The translations under genes and the position numbers were made by a program. Below are positions 1 to 9,290 of a stretch of 64,000 nucleotides of DNA, one piece after another; the stretch's first letter is position 1; every line of letters begins with the position of its first letter. Source of the stretch: Marinobacter sp. MDS2 (GTDB lineage: Bacteria; Pseudomonadota; Gammaproteobacteria; Pseudomonadales; Oleiphilaceae); the NCBI RefSeq assembly GCF_030718085.1, contig NZ_JAVAJF010000001.1, positions 1,612,001-1,676,000 on the forward strand. The letters run 5' to 3'. Under the pieces are notes generated by a model. That model was not told the origin of the DNA. It saw nothing but the letters and a program-made list of their open reading frames with translations, and searched no databases.

Positions 1-428
1 TAATGAACGGTCCAGGTGCAATCTTTCGGTTTTTCGGGAATGGTGTGTGCGTCCAGTGCTTCGATGTGCCTGGCGCAGTAATCGAAGAAGCCTGCCGCGT
101 ATTCTACTTCGCCCTGCGCCTCGGCCAGTGGCTTGCCATGTTCCATGCACAAAATTCGACCAATTTCGTCTTTATTGGCTTTCAGGGCATCACGAATACC
201 TTCCAACCATGCCCTGCGGGTCTCAATGGGCCAGGGGTTCGATAATCCCAGCGCCGATTTTCCCGCCTCTACCGCGGCCAACACATCGCTTTCCGGCATC
301 GAAGGCACTTCGGCAATACACTCTCGAGTCGCCGGATTGAACACCTCAAAGGTATTGCCTCCGTCATTATCTACCCAACGTCCGCCAATATAGCCCTTAA
401 CATTTTGCAGCAATGGTGACTCAATCAT
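1..428 (-). CDS. Aldehyde dehydrogenase family protein, N-terminal part (runs off window)
   Basis: Reading the minus strand from an ATG at 428 gives 142 residues without a stop up to the window edge. The start (MIESPLLQNVKGYIGGRWVD), the FNPAT motif and the LCMEHGKPLAEA stretch are typical of the NAD(P)-dependent aldehyde dehydrogenase superfamily. The closest type is probably the succinate-semialdehyde/glutarate-semialdehyde (GabD-like) group. The start is supported by AGGAG just upstream (ccaaaaggagccgaaATG). The catalytic Cys and Glu lie outside the window, so the substrate cannot be set. It is divergent from a polyamine deacetylase-type gene, which fits a role in oxidising aldehydes from polyamine or aminobutyrate breakdown (inference). 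Confidence 0.85.
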   Translation of the reverse strand, partial: MIESPLLQNVKGYIGGRWVDNDGGNTFEVFNPATRECIAEVPSMPESDVLAAVEAGKSALGLSNPWPIETRRAWLEGIRDALKANKDEIGRILCMEHGKPLAEAQGEVEYAAGFFDYCARHIEALDAHTIPEKPKDCTWTVH

Positions 429-539
429 TTCGGCTCCTTTTGGATCACGGATTCCCCTCTGTGAGGGGCAGAACGGCTTGTTCGTATCTGCCCTTCATAG
501 TGGTAGCTGACTGCCAACCTGTAAAGTGCCCGCGCGTTT

Positions 540-567
540 TTGACCCAACACAGTTCGTGCCTATACT
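540..567 (+). promoter_or_regulatory. Predicted sigma-70 promoter for the acetylpolyamine amidohydrolase gene
   Basis: TTGACC (540-545) and TATACT (562-567) are separated by 16 bases and lie 27 bases before the start codon at 595. An AAGGAGG ribosome site follows at about 582-588. The boxes are near consensus; no transcription data were available. Confidence 0.55.
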
Positions 568-594
568 CGAAGGAGTTAACCAAGGAGGCCGGAT

Positions 595-1608
595 ATGAAA
601 GCATTCTTCCATCCCTCGCAGGATCTGCACATCCCGAAAACGTATTTCACGCGGGGGCAAATGCGTCAGCCTCAGGAGGTGCCGGATCGAACCGTACAAA
701 TGCTGGAGGGTTTGAAAGAGCTTAGCATCCCTGTGCTGCAGCCAGCGGACCAAGGCACGGCGCCCATTTCCCGGGTGCACGATCTTGGCTACCTGAGGTT
801 CCTGGAGTCCGCCCACCGCCGCTGGCAGGAAATGGATGACTGGGGTGACGAAGTCATCTCCAATATCTTCGTGCGTTCTCCGAATGCCTTGCGGGGTGTT
901 TTGGCGGAAGCCGCCCGCTATCTTGCGGATGGCAGCTGCCCGATTGGCGAAAACACTTGGGAGGCAGCCTACTGGTCAGCGCAAACCGCGCTCGGCGCGG
1001 CCGATGCAATAATGGCCGGCGAGCGGTCTGCTTACGCGGTGTGCCGGCCACCGGGGCACCACGCGCGCAAAGACGCCGCTGGTGGCTTCTGTTACCTGAA
1101 CAACGCGGCCATTGCCGCCGAACACCTTAAAAGCCGTTTTCCGCGCACGGTAATACTGGATACCGACATGCATCACGGCCAGGGCATTCAGGAGATCTTC
1201 TACGACCGGAGCGACGTGCTTTACATATCCATCCACGGCGACCCCACCAACTTTTACCCGGTGGTAACCGGCTTCGAAGACGAACGGGGCGAAGGGGATG
1301 GGCTGGGCTACAACATCAATATGCCCATGCCGCACGGCTCCAGCGAGGATGACTTCTTTGCCAAGCTGCAAGACGCGCTGGCCGCCATCCGGCTGTACCA
1401 GCCGGACGTGCTGATTCTGACGCTGGGTTTTGATATCTACAAAGACGATCCTCAGGCGAAGGTGTCGGTCACGAGCGAGGGGTTTTGTCGCCTCAGCACT
1501 CACATACGACAGCTGGGGTTGCCAACACTGGTCATTCAGGAAGGGGGGTATGATCTGGACACCCTCAGCGAGAATGTCCAGCAGTTCATGAGGGGGCTGA
1601 CCGGCTAG
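595..1608 (+). CDS. Histone deacetylase family protein, acetylpolyamine amidohydrolase type
   Basis: This 337-residue zinc amidohydrolase of the arginase/deacetylase fold probably removes acetyl groups from acetylated polyamines or other small amides in the cytoplasm. Visible family signatures are RPPGHHA, the metal-binding run DTDMHHGQG and a second metal-side motif TLGFDIYKDDP. The C-terminal EGGYD motif is also typical. AAGGAGG sits seven bases before the ATG. The N-terminal FHPSQDLHIPKTYF(T)RG resembles bacterial acetylpolyamine amidohydrolases more than acetoin-utilisation AcuC proteins. It is divergent from an aldehyde dehydrogenase gene, which would make sense in one polyamine catabolic route (inference). 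The last codons overlap the end of thiI by four bases. Confidence 0.88.
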   Translation: MKAFFHPSQDLHIPKTYFTRGQMRQPQEVPDRTVQMLEGLKELSIPVLQPADQGTAPISRVHDLGYLRFLESAHRRWQEMDDWGDEVISNIFVRSPNALRGVLAEAARYLADGSCPIGENTWEAAYWSAQTALGAADAIMAGERSAYAVCRPPGHHARKDAAGGFCYLNNAAIAAEHLKSRFPRTVILDTDMHHGQGIQEIFYDRSDVLYISIHGDPTNFYPVVTGFEDERGEGDGLGYNINMPMPHGSSEDDFFAKLQDALAAIRLYQPDVLILTLGFDIYKDDPQAKVSVTSEGFCRLSTHIRQLGLPTLVIQEGGYDLDTLSENVQQFMRGLTG

Positions 1609-3059
1609 CGCGCCGGCGTGTAAACCTTCACATTGGCGTGCCCGTCGGCCTTCAAGTGGCCGGCGTGCATGCGGCTCATGGTGCCTCGATCGCAGTACAG
1701 CAAATACTGGCTATCGGCGGGCAGCTCCGCCAGCTTCTGATTGACTTCGTAGAACGGAATCTTCAATACATCGTTGCTGGTCAACGTCAGCGGAGCCCGT
1801 TCTTCCTCCGACGGATGGCGGATATCGATAATCACATCCCCCACCGACGGTGTTTCCACCAACTCCACTTCTTCCGGGGTCACCACGCTGTCGAGCAATT
1901 GGCTGACCATCACATCCGTGCGGTCTTCAATAGCCTTGGCCAGAACCTCCGGATCCATCTTCTCTTCTTCTTCCTCAACCCGGTGCAACTTGGCTCGGGT
2001 CACGGGCTTGCTGGAAATCACGCCGCAATATTCCGGCATGTTGCGAGCAAACGGCTCGGTGCCAATGTCCTTGGCAATCTGAATGATGTCTTGCTTGTCC
2101 ATGGCAATCAGCGGGCGCAGCACCACTTCATCACTGGCGCGATCTACCACGTTCAGGTTGGTCAGAGTCTGGCTCGACACCTGAGCCACCGCGTCGCCCA
2201 TTACCAGGCCACCCACGTTGTAATACTGACCAATCTCGGCCGCAGCTTTCAGCATCATGCGCTTGAGGACCACGCCCCAATGGCGATGGTTCACAGTGCG
2301 CATGATTTCTGCCACCACGCCTTCAAACGGTACCGAAATAAACTTAACGTTGTGTGAAGACGCGTACCGGTCCCACAGGTAATGGCTGACCTGCCGAACT
2401 CCCACCTCGTGCGCTGCGCCGCCCAGGTTGAAGAACAAAAAGTGGCTGCGCATGCCCCGACGCATCATCAGATACGCCGCAACCGACGAATCATAACCAC
2501 CGGAAATCAATGTCATCACGGTTTCCACGGCCCCGATCGGGTATCCGCCCGCGCCTTCATGGCGGCGATGGGCAATGTGGAACTGGTCGTTTTTAACCTC
2601 GATGCGCACTTCAATTTCCGGATTCTTCAAATCAACGCCGCGAGCGTTGGTGGCCTGCAGCAACATGCCGCCCACCGTACGTTCCAGATCAATCGAGCGG
2701 AAATCGTGATTGCCGATTCGCCGGGCGCGCACCACAAAACTCTTACCATCAAGCCGGTCAGAAAACGCGGCAATGGCTTTGGTGCCCACATCCTGAATAT
2801 CCACGAACGGGAACACGCCGATTTCCTGAATGGTGGAGATACCCGGAATGCGAACCAGTTCGTCAATCACCGGACCCGCCAGCCCTCGCTCTTCCGGCAC
2901 ATCCACATCGATTCGGTCCCAGCTGCCATCCACTCGGATATCAGAATCCAGCCGCGACAGGATTTTCCGGATGTTCTGCCGCAAATGACGCATTTGCTGC
3001 TTACGAACGGGTTTACTCTTGATGGCGACTTCAGAGGCAGGGCGAATCAGCAATTTCAT
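1605..3059 (-). CDS. thiI: tRNA 4-thiouridine synthase/sulfurtransferase ThiI with rhodanese domain
   Basis: ThiI adenylates U8 of tRNA and transfers persulfide sulfur to make 4-thiouridine; it also helps form the thiazole of thiamine. The 484-residue protein has the expected order: N-terminal ferredoxin-like and THUMP region, PP-loop SGGYDSS at about 186-192, a conserved Cys at about 345 (MPEYCG) and a C-terminal rhodanese domain with the catalytic Cys456 in LLYCDRG. Length and cysteine positions match the E. coli enzyme, so the long form with its own sulfur carrier is present. It is convergent with the upstream deacetylase gene and divergent from ppnN. Confidence 0.97.
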   Translation of the reverse strand: MKLLIRPASEVAIKSKPVRKQQMRHLRQNIRKILSRLDSDIRVDGSWDRIDVDVPEERGLAGPVIDELVRIPGISTIQEIGVFPFVDIQDVGTKAIAAFSDRLDGKSFVVRARRIGNHDFRSIDLERTVGGMLLQATNARGVDLKNPEIEVRIEVKNDQFHIAHRRHEGAGGYPIGAVETVMTLISGGYDSSVAAYLMMRRGMRSHFLFFNLGGAAHEVGVRQVSHYLWDRYASSHNVKFISVPFEGVVAEIMRTVNHRHWGVVLKRMMLKAAAEIGQYYNVGGLVMGDAVAQVSSQTLTNLNVVDRASDEVVLRPLIAMDKQDIIQIAKDIGTEPFARNMPEYCGVISSKPVTRAKLHRVEEEEEKMDPEVLAKAIEDRTDVMVSQLLDSVVTPEEVELVETPSVGDVIIDIRHPSEEERAPLTLTSNDVLKIPFYEVNQKLAELPADSQYLLYCDRGTMSRMHAGHLKADGHANVKVYTPAR

Positions 3060-3199
3060 AAGATAAGAACTTCAAATAGATAGAGACGTTGGTTGGAGAA
3101 ACGTCGGGTAGCGAATTAGCGGGAAAGGGCTTAGTGTAACCTTAAGACCGTTATGATCAAAATCAGTCATAGCCGAAACACTCAGGAGCTCTCCAAACG

Positions 3200-4582
3200 A
3201 TGACAGAATCCACCATGAATGCACTGGTTTCACCCGAAGGCAGCCTCGAGATTCTCTCCAGTCACGAGGTCAATCGGCTCAAGGATAAGAGCGAAGGAGG
3301 ACTGTATCGATTATTCCGTCAATGCGCGCTGGCGGTTCTGAATACCGGCGTTGAAACGGACGACTGCAAAGAGTTAATGGAAACCCACGCGGATTTCGAC
3401 GTGCATCTTGTGCCCCAGCCCAGGGGCCTGAAACTGGAACTGGTCAACGCACCGGCCCACGCCTTCGTGGACGGCGAAATGCTGCGCGCCAATCGGGAGC
3501 ACCTGTTTTCCGTACTGAGAGACATTGTTTACAGCCACTCTCTGCCCAACTTTGTGGAAGGCTTCCGCAAGGATAACCCGGAAGATCTCACCAATCTGGT
3601 GTTTCACATCCTGCGCAATGCCCGGGTACTGGAAGCGGGCCGTCAGCCGGACATTGTGGTCTGCTGGGGCGGACATTCCATCAGCCACAACGAATACCAA
3701 TACAGCAAAGAAGTCGGGCACCAGCTGGGTCTGCGCGGGCTGAGCATTTGCACCGGCTGTGGTCCGGGTGCCATGAAAGGCCCGATGAAGGGCGCCACCA
3801 TCGGCCACGCCAAGCAACGCATTAAAAACGGCCGCTACATCGGCATCACAGAACCGGGCATTATTGGCGCGGAGGCCCCCAACCCTATCGTCAATGAACT
3901 GGTGATCATGCCGGATATCGAAAAACGTCTGGAAGCCTTTGTGCGCGCCGGACATGGTGTCATCGTGTTCCCGGGCGGGGTCGGCACGGCTGAAGAAATC
4001 CTGTATCTGCTGGGCATATTGCTGCATCCGGATAACGCCGACCTGCCATTCCCGGTGGTGTTCACAGGTCTTCAGGAAAACGCCGAGTATTTCGAGATGA
4101 TCGATCGCTTTATCCGCGATGCACTGGGCGATGAAGCCGCCAGCAAATACGACATCATTATTGATGATCCTGTACGAGTCGCTCAGACCATGAGCCAAGG
4201 CATGAAAGACGTCGAAACCTTCCGTCGTGCCATGCAAGATGCCTATTACTTTAACTGGATGCTGAAAATCGATCCGGTGTTCCAGCTGCCGTTCGAGCCC
4301 GACCACGACAACATGCGGGCGTTAGAGCTTCACCGGGAACAACCGCCGCACATGGTCGCCGCCAATTTGCGCAAAGCGTTTAGCGGAATCGTTGCGGGTA
4401 ACGTGAAGGAAAGCGGTATTCGGAAAATCCAGGAGAAAGGGCCGTTCGAAATTTCAGGCGATCCCGCACTGATCGAGCCGTTAGAGGAAATGCTGGCGCA
4501 GTTTATTGAGCAAAACCGAATGAAGCTGCCCAGCTCATCTGCTTACAAACCCTGCTACCGAATTGTCAGCGGCGCGGCCTGA
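3200..4582 (+). CDS. ppnN: Pyrimidine/purine nucleotide 5'-monophosphate nucleosidase PpnN
   Basis: PpnN (formerly YgdH) splits nucleoside monophosphates into base and ribose 5-phosphate and is activated by (p)ppGpp in E. coli. The 460-residue product has the family N-terminal domain, the LOG-type Rossmann core with CTGCGPGAM and the PGGVGTAEE signature, and the C-terminal DUF3412-type domain. It aligns along its whole length with the E. coli protein as I recall it. The ATG follows CAGGAG; a second in-frame ATG lies five codons later. The gene stands alone, divergent from thiI. Confidence 0.95.
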   Translation: MTESTMNALVSPEGSLEILSSHEVNRLKDKSEGGLYRLFRQCALAVLNTGVETDDCKELMETHADFDVHLVPQPRGLKLELVNAPAHAFVDGEMLRANREHLFSVLRDIVYSHSLPNFVEGFRKDNPEDLTNLVFHILRNARVLEAGRQPDIVVCWGGHSISHNEYQYSKEVGHQLGLRGLSICTGCGPGAMKGPMKGATIGHAKQRIKNGRYIGITEPGIIGAEAPNPIVNELVIMPDIEKRLEAFVRAGHGVIVFPGGVGTAEEILYLLGILLHPDNADLPFPVVFTGLQENAEYFEMIDRFIRDALGDEAASKYDIIIDDPVRVAQTMSQGMKDVETFRRAMQDAYYFNWMLKIDPVFQLPFEPDHDNMRALELHREQPPHMVAANLRKAFSGIVAGNVKESGIRKIQEKGPFEISGDPALIEPLEEMLAQFIEQNRMKLPSSSAYKPCYRIVSGAA

Positions 4583-4617
4583 GCCGCACCACCGCAATTC
4601 ACTTGCAGGCTTGACGC

Positions 4618-4953
4618 TTACTTACCGCCGGCCGGCAGGCTGGCGAAGTAGGCGGCCAGGTTAGCAATGTCCGCATCGCTCAGGGCTGCCGCCTGGCCTT
4701 GCATGACGGGCGCTTGACCACCTTGACGCTGTCCGGCTTTGTAGGCTTTCAGGGAACTCACCAGATACTGTTCTTTCTGGCCAGCCAAATTCGGATAAAT
4801 CGGAATCTGGGAGATGCCATTCTGGCCGTGGCACGCAGCACATACCGCAGCTTTCGCCTTACCGGCCGCCGCATCTCCAGCCGCCACAGAGGCCGCTGGC
4901 GCAATGGCACCAAGTGCGAACAAGCCCGCAACTGCGAAGGATTTCATTTTCAT
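4618..4953 (-). CDS. Small periplasmic class I cytochrome c
   Basis: The 111-residue product has an N-terminal signal peptide (to about AASVAA), one haem-attachment motif CAACH (Cys38, Cys41, His42) and a probable axial Met in APVMQG. Size and sequence fit cytochromes c553/c5-like electron carriers that shuttle electrons to a periplasmic oxidase. I chose the ATG at 4953 because GAGAGGG lies eight bases before it; a GTG three codons earlier is less likely. It is a single gene, convergent with ppnN. Its redox partner cannot be inferred from context. Confidence 0.93.
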   Translation of the reverse strand: MKMKSFAVAGLFALGAIAPAASVAAGDAAAGKAKAAVCAACHGQNGISQIPIYPNLAGQKEQYLVSSLKAYKAGQRQGGQAPVMQGQAAALSDADIANLAAYFASLPAGGK

Positions 4954-5175
4954 AGGAGTCACCCTCTCATCATTTTAGGTTTTATAGTCGGCCGATCACC
5001 GATCCAAATTCAGGTTTTACTTATAACACAGCCAATGCCGCGTACAAATGTGATAGATCAAGGACATTGATAGCATCATAATGCTGCCTTACCCCTGACT
5101 GTACGAAGCAACTGAAAGAATAAATCACAAAAAATGCCCATTGGCAGAATCACCCGATCACCGGAGACATAGCTC

Positions 5176-6279
5176 ATGCCAGTAGAGGTCCAGGAACTCG
5201 CTTGCCGTGAAGGCCACATCGGCTTGCTAACCCTGAATTCACCAAAAACCCTCAACGCCTTGACCGAAGAGATGGTCGTTCAGGCGCAGAGTGCGCTTGA
5301 TCGGTGGGCCGAAGACAGCCGCATTTGTTTGGTCATACTGCGCGGCAGCGGTGACCGCGCCTTCTGCGCGGGCGGCAACATCCGCGCCCTCTACGACGAC
5401 ATTCGATCCGAGGGCAACAGCGATGCCGCCGAACGTTTTTTTACCCGGGAATACCGCCTGAATTACAGCCTGCACCGCTTTCCTAAACCCGTGATCGGCC
5501 TGATTCAAGGCATTGTCATGGGCGGAGGCATGGGACTGATGTCCGGCTGCCGGTACCGTCTGGTGACACCGGATGTGACCTTGGCCATGCCGGAAATCAG
5601 CATCGGCCTGTTTCCCGATGTCGGTGCCAGCTGGTTTCTGAACCGGTTGCCCGGCCGGCTTGGTCTGTTCATGGGGCTGACCGGTGCCCGCCTGAACGCT
5701 GCCGATTCACTACGCGTGGGCCTCGCGGACATGATTATCGAATCGGATCACATCGAGCTCTTGCTGCAAAAACTGCGAGAGGAATATTGGCGGGGCGAGC
5801 CCGCAGCCGACGACAACCGCCTGTTCCGGCTGCTAAACCAAGTGGAAGCCGTGGACTATCGAGCACTACCACCGGGCCACCTGGAACAACACGAACAGCG
5901 CATTGCCAAACTCACCGCAGGCACAGAACTGCCAGCCGTGGTTGAACAACTGCTTGGCAGCGAAAGTGACGACCCGTGGTGGCACAACTGCATACAATCC
6001 CTGCGCGACGGTTCTCCGGTTACAGCTTGGCTAGTCTGGCATCAACTGCAGAGGGGGCAGCAAATGTCGCTTAAAGACGTGTTTCGGATGGAACTGGCCA
6101 TGGCGCTGGAATGTGTCCGCAGGACTGACCTGGCCGAAGGCATTCGTGCCCTGATGGTCGATAAGGATCAATCGCCAAAGTGGAGTTATGCGTCAGTCGC
6201 GGACGTGCCGTCGGATGTGGTGGAGCAACACTTCCACCCCGAATGGGACGATCAAACCGACCCCATGGGATTGGACTAA
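5176..6279 (+). CDS. Enoyl-CoA hydratase/isomerase family protein, 3-hydroxyisobutyryl-CoA hydrolase type
   Basis: This 367-residue crotonase-fold protein has the oxyanion-hole motifs RAFCAGGNIRALY and GIVMGGGMGLM. It also has the longer C-terminal region (ECH_2) that distinguishes 3-hydroxyisobutyryl-CoA hydrolases from ordinary enoyl-CoA hydratases of about 260 residues. MPEISIGLFPDVGASWFL is characteristic of the hydrolase group. The reaction would be release of 3-hydroxyisobutyrate from its CoA ester in valine breakdown. No other valine-pathway gene is nearby, so the exact substrate is inferred from family only. The ATG follows GGAGA. Confidence 0.85.
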   Translation: MPVEVQELACREGHIGLLTLNSPKTLNALTEEMVVQAQSALDRWAEDSRICLVILRGSGDRAFCAGGNIRALYDDIRSEGNSDAAERFFTREYRLNYSLHRFPKPVIGLIQGIVMGGGMGLMSGCRYRLVTPDVTLAMPEISIGLFPDVGASWFLNRLPGRLGLFMGLTGARLNAADSLRVGLADMIIESDHIELLLQKLREEYWRGEPAADDNRLFRLLNQVEAVDYRALPPGHLEQHEQRIAKLTAGTELPAVVEQLLGSESDDPWWHNCIQSLRDGSPVTAWLVWHQLQRGQQMSLKDVFRMELAMALECVRRTDLAEGIRALMVDKDQSPKWSYASVADVPSDVVEQHFHPEWDDQTDPMGLD

Positions 6280-6294
6280 TGAAATGAGCGGGTG

Positions 6295-6876
6295 TTACCG
6301 AGTGGCACCCGCATGCACCAACAGCATTTCCAGGTCGCGGTTGTTGCGAGCACGGGCAAGATCCAGTGCCGTGCGACCATCATCGCTTCGATAATTCACA
6401 TCGGCGCCCGCAGCCAACAGCATCTCGGCGGTGAGAAGATCGCCGCTGCCCACCACTTTCATCAGCAACGACTCACCGTTCTGGCTGACATTCACGTTCG
6501 CACCGGCAGCCAAGAGCGCGCGCACCACCGATAAATGGCCACTTTCAGACGCATGGATAACGGCGGTATAGCCGGCCGAATCCTCACCGTTCACCTCTGC
6601 GCCGGCCGCCAGCAAAAGCCGGACAATGCGCCGGTTTCCGTTGGCCGCAGCCAGCATCAGCGCAGACTCGCCCTCGGCTGTTTTCGGGTCCGGATCAACG
6701 CCTTGGGTCAGCAGATCAAGCACCTCACGGTCTTCGTTAGCTACCACCGCGTGCATCAAGGCATCAGAATGCTCGCTCGTTGCCGCCTCTGGCCCCGTCT
6801 CCATCGAGCTGCAGCCAACCAGCAACACTAAGGCCAAACCCAAGAGGTACTTCAACTTGCCTGCGTCCATGACCAT
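6295..6876 (-). CDS. Ankyrin-repeat lipoprotein
   Basis: The product (193 residues from the ATG at 6876) begins with a lipoprotein signal peptide ending in the lipobox LLVGC, so it should be anchored to a membrane by the cysteine. The rest is about five ankyrin repeats, with motifs such as SALMLAAANGNRRIVRLLLAAG and GYTAVIHASESGHLSVVRALLAAG read across residues 65-165. Ankyrin repeats bind other proteins; the partner is unknown. An upstream TTG would add nine residues, but AGGGAT lies at a good distance from the chosen ATG. It is convergent with the hydratase gene. Confidence 0.85.
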   Translation of the reverse strand: MVMDAGKLKYLLGLALVLLVGCSSMETGPEAATSEHSDALMHAVVANEDREVLDLLTQGVDPDPKTAEGESALMLAAANGNRRIVRLLLAAGAEVNGEDSAGYTAVIHASESGHLSVVRALLAAGANVNVSQNGESLLMKVVGSGDLLTAEMLLAAGADVNYRSDDGRTALDLARARNNRDLEMLLVHAGATR

Positions 6877-6943
6877 CGTTTTGAATCCCTGATAAACGTT
6901 CAACTATTTTGGGGGGCAACCTATGGCAATTAAATCGAACCCA

Positions 6944-9076
6944 TCACAACTCCGGGCCATTTTTCAGAAGTTCACGCACCAAGCTGCGCAGCCGCATTTC
7001 ACCCGCTTTCTGACCGGCACACTCGCCGGCAAACCGAATCTCGCTCCAAGCCCAGCCCTGACTGACCGCCCGACACCACAAGGCCAGGTCAGGCTTAGCT
7101 GCCAGCCACGCCATCACACCGGGACAACGCTCTACCTGCCGCAACACCGGCAAGGTTAAGTCAAACCCCCGAAATCCTTCCGAAAAGCTCTCCAGCTCCC
7201 GACGATCTCCGGCATCCAGCCGGGCGAGTGCTGGCAAGTCGGCACCGACAGCAGCCACCAACTCCGGGGCCAATCCTGCCCAATGCCGTGGCACCAACAC
7301 CGGCCAATGTTTTGCAAACCGGTCACGCAGGCCCTGAGCCAACTGTTTTCCCGCATCCGATATTCCGCACAACATCTGCACCGGAAACTCCCCGGTACTG
7401 GTTTCCTGCCGCACCCCCAAACGCACCACCCGTAATCCGCACGCCTGCCAGAACGACAGCAAACCGGGCTCGCCGCCAAAACTGGTGCCTAATCCGTCCA
7501 ACCCTTGCTCCTCGCAAGCCTGTGCCGCAGCAATCACCAGCCGTTTGCCAATCCCCGACTGACGATACTCTTCCGACACTGCCACCCGAACCACCCGGAG
7601 CGTGCGCTGAACCGCCGCCTCCGGAAAGCCACCATGGGTTGCCAGCGACTGCGCCAACATATGGCCCCGCGGTCTGCGCACACCCTGCGCCACCTGCTCC
7701 GCCAGCTCTGGTGCCAAACCACCCTCCACCGAGGCCCAAAGCACACCCACTGTTGCACCGTTCACCACCGCACGCCAACTCTGCACGCCCGGATCATCCA
7801 GCCACTGCCGAAGATCTGCCGGTGTGGTCCGATAATGGGCGTCCACCAGCAATCCAAAGGCTTCAGAAAGCTCTCGTTCACACGCCTTGGCCGGGTGCCA
7901 ACGCTCAACCACCACATCGCCTGCCGCGGGACTTACCTGTTTCGGACTTTCGGCCGACAGCAAAAACAACGCCGAAACCTGCCTTTCCAGCGGATCACCA
8001 TCCGCCCAACGCACCGGCTGGGCCAGGCTGATTGACTGCCAATGGGGCGTTTCCCGATCCAGCACCTGACGGAAGCGAATAGCAAAGCCCCGCCCCGTGC
8101 CCTCATAACCATGCACCGTGCTGGCAAACGCCACCCGCGGCCATCCCAGCAGAATCGCCCGCAACCAATGAGCCGGCACCGCGGCGGCCTCGTCCACCAA
8201 CACCACCTCGGCTTCAGGTTTCTCTGACAGCAAATCCGGCACCGGCAGATACCGAATCGACGGCCCGCCTTCCAGCATCAACTCATCAACACGACGCTCT
8301 GCCAGCCGCTCAGCCAGCGTCTCGGCCGCATGCCGAAAAAAACTCGTTAAATTGTCCACCGAAGGCGACGTCACCAACACCCGCTGCCGCCCCGCAAGCA
8401 ACAACTCCGCCGCCGCCATACCCAGTGCCGCCGACTTCCCGCGGCCCCGATCCGCCGTCACCACCAACGGCCGACGCCGACGCCCCAAACCAAACCGCAC
8501 CAGCTGCGAAACCAACTGCGCCTGTTCTGGCGTAGTAGCCGGCTCAAACTCCGACGAGCCAGACTCTACCACCGGCAAAACCAAGGCCCCGTCATGACCT
8601 TGCCGTACCCGAATCACATCCGCATCCGCCGCCAAAACACCGGCCATCCGCGCCGCAAACGCATGGTGCTCCGCTTGATCGAGCCCCGTACGCACATAAT
8701 CCGGATCGTTAAACGTGGCCCACTCCTCCAGCGGTGGCATCAACCAAAACAACAATCCACCCGCCTGCAACGTCCCCGACAACGCCGCCAACCCATCCGG
8801 CGGATTCCCCTGCCAACCGTCCCAAACCAACACCCCGGTTTCACGCCCCAGCCAGCGCTTGAATTGCTTCGATGTAATACCTGCGACACCGGCCAACTCC
8901 GCAGCCTCGGCGCGCCCTACCCAAAGCGCCTGAGAAGTATCCAGCACTTCAAGACAACCAGACACCCAAGAACGACACCACTCCGGCTCGCCTTCTACCA
9001 GCACCAGACGGCGTTCACCGGCAGCACGTAGGCTGTCGGCGAGCGCTTGCCAGCCTCTTTCAGCAACAGATGTCAT
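6944..9076 (-). CDS. tmcA: tRNA(Met) cytidine acetyltransferase TmcA
   Basis: TmcA makes N4-acetylcytidine at the wobble base of elongator tRNA-Met using acetyl-CoA and ATP. The protein has an N-terminal DUF1726-type domain, an RNA-helicase-like ATPase core with the P-loop GRGKSAALG and a Walker B-like VLVDEAAAVP, then a GNAT acetyltransferase domain (RVAVSEEYRQSGIGKRLV) and a C-terminal tRNA-binding part. I start it at 9076 (710 residues), close to the length of E. coli TmcA. The reading frame stays open to 9169, but those 31 extra codons read through a palindromic repeat and lack family similarity. Confidence 0.95.
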   Translation of the reverse strand: MTSVAERGWQALADSLRAAGERRLVLVEGEPEWCRSWVSGCLEVLDTSQALWVGRAEAAELAGVAGITSKQFKRWLGRETGVLVWDGWQGNPPDGLAALSGTLQAGGLLFWLMPPLEEWATFNDPDYVRTGLDQAEHHAFAARMAGVLAADADVIRVRQGHDGALVLPVVESGSSEFEPATTPEQAQLVSQLVRFGLGRRRRPLVVTADRGRGKSAALGMAAAELLLAGRQRVLVTSPSVDNLTSFFRHAAETLAERLAERRVDELMLEGGPSIRYLPVPDLLSEKPEAEVVLVDEAAAVPAHWLRAILLGWPRVAFASTVHGYEGTGRGFAIRFRQVLDRETPHWQSISLAQPVRWADGDPLERQVSALFLLSAESPKQVSPAAGDVVVERWHPAKACERELSEAFGLLVDAHYRTTPADLRQWLDDPGVQSWRAVVNGATVGVLWASVEGGLAPELAEQVAQGVRRPRGHMLAQSLATHGGFPEAAVQRTLRVVRVAVSEEYRQSGIGKRLVIAAAQACEEQGLDGLGTSFGGEPGLLSFWQACGLRVVRLGVRQETSTGEFPVQMLCGISDAGKQLAQGLRDRFAKHWPVLVPRHWAGLAPELVAAVGADLPALARLDAGDRRELESFSEGFRGFDLTLPVLRQVERCPGVMAWLAAKPDLALWCRAVSQGWAWSEIRFAGECAGQKAGEMRLRSLVRELLKNGPEL

Positions 9077-9130
9077 CGTCAAAAACAGACTCCAAGTTAA
9101 TACGAAGCGTAAGACACGTCTGAAGTAGTG

Positions 9131-9239
9131 CCTTGTCGGGTAGCCCTTTCCAAAACTGTGCGCAGCCATGGATGGCGGAGCCCAAGCGCCACATGGATGT
9201 GCCGCAGGAGCGTGTTTTGGAAAGGGCTACCCGACAAGG
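9131..9239. repeat. 26-bp perfect inverted repeat element between tmcA and the helicase gene
   Basis: Bases 9131-9156 and 9214-9239 are exact reverse complements over 26 bases, enclosing a 57-base centre. The centre itself holds two similar half-repeats around catggatg. It lies between two divergently transcribed genes, and the open frames of both neighbours extend into it. The arrangement resembles a short miniature or REP-type intergenic element; no transposase is nearby. Confidence 0.85.
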
Positions 9240-9290
9240 CGCGGGGCGCAAGGCACCAATGCTCATGCTAAATCAGACAGGGCAACCATT

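Noticed and set aside
2382-3083. Long open frame opposite thiI (and many similar frames opposite other genes)
   Set aside because: It is an antisense shadow of a well-recognised gene, without a ribosome site or recognisable domains.
5030-5075. FNR/Anr-like half site (TTGAT on the minus strand) upstream of the cytochrome c gene
   Set aside because: Only one half matches the TTGAT-N4-ATCAA consensus; the other half is poor.
9077-9169. Longer N-terminus for TmcA reading through the palindrome (and likewise for the helicase from 9168)
   Set aside because: The added residues come from the inverted repeat, give similar peptide fragments on both strands, and have no family similarity.
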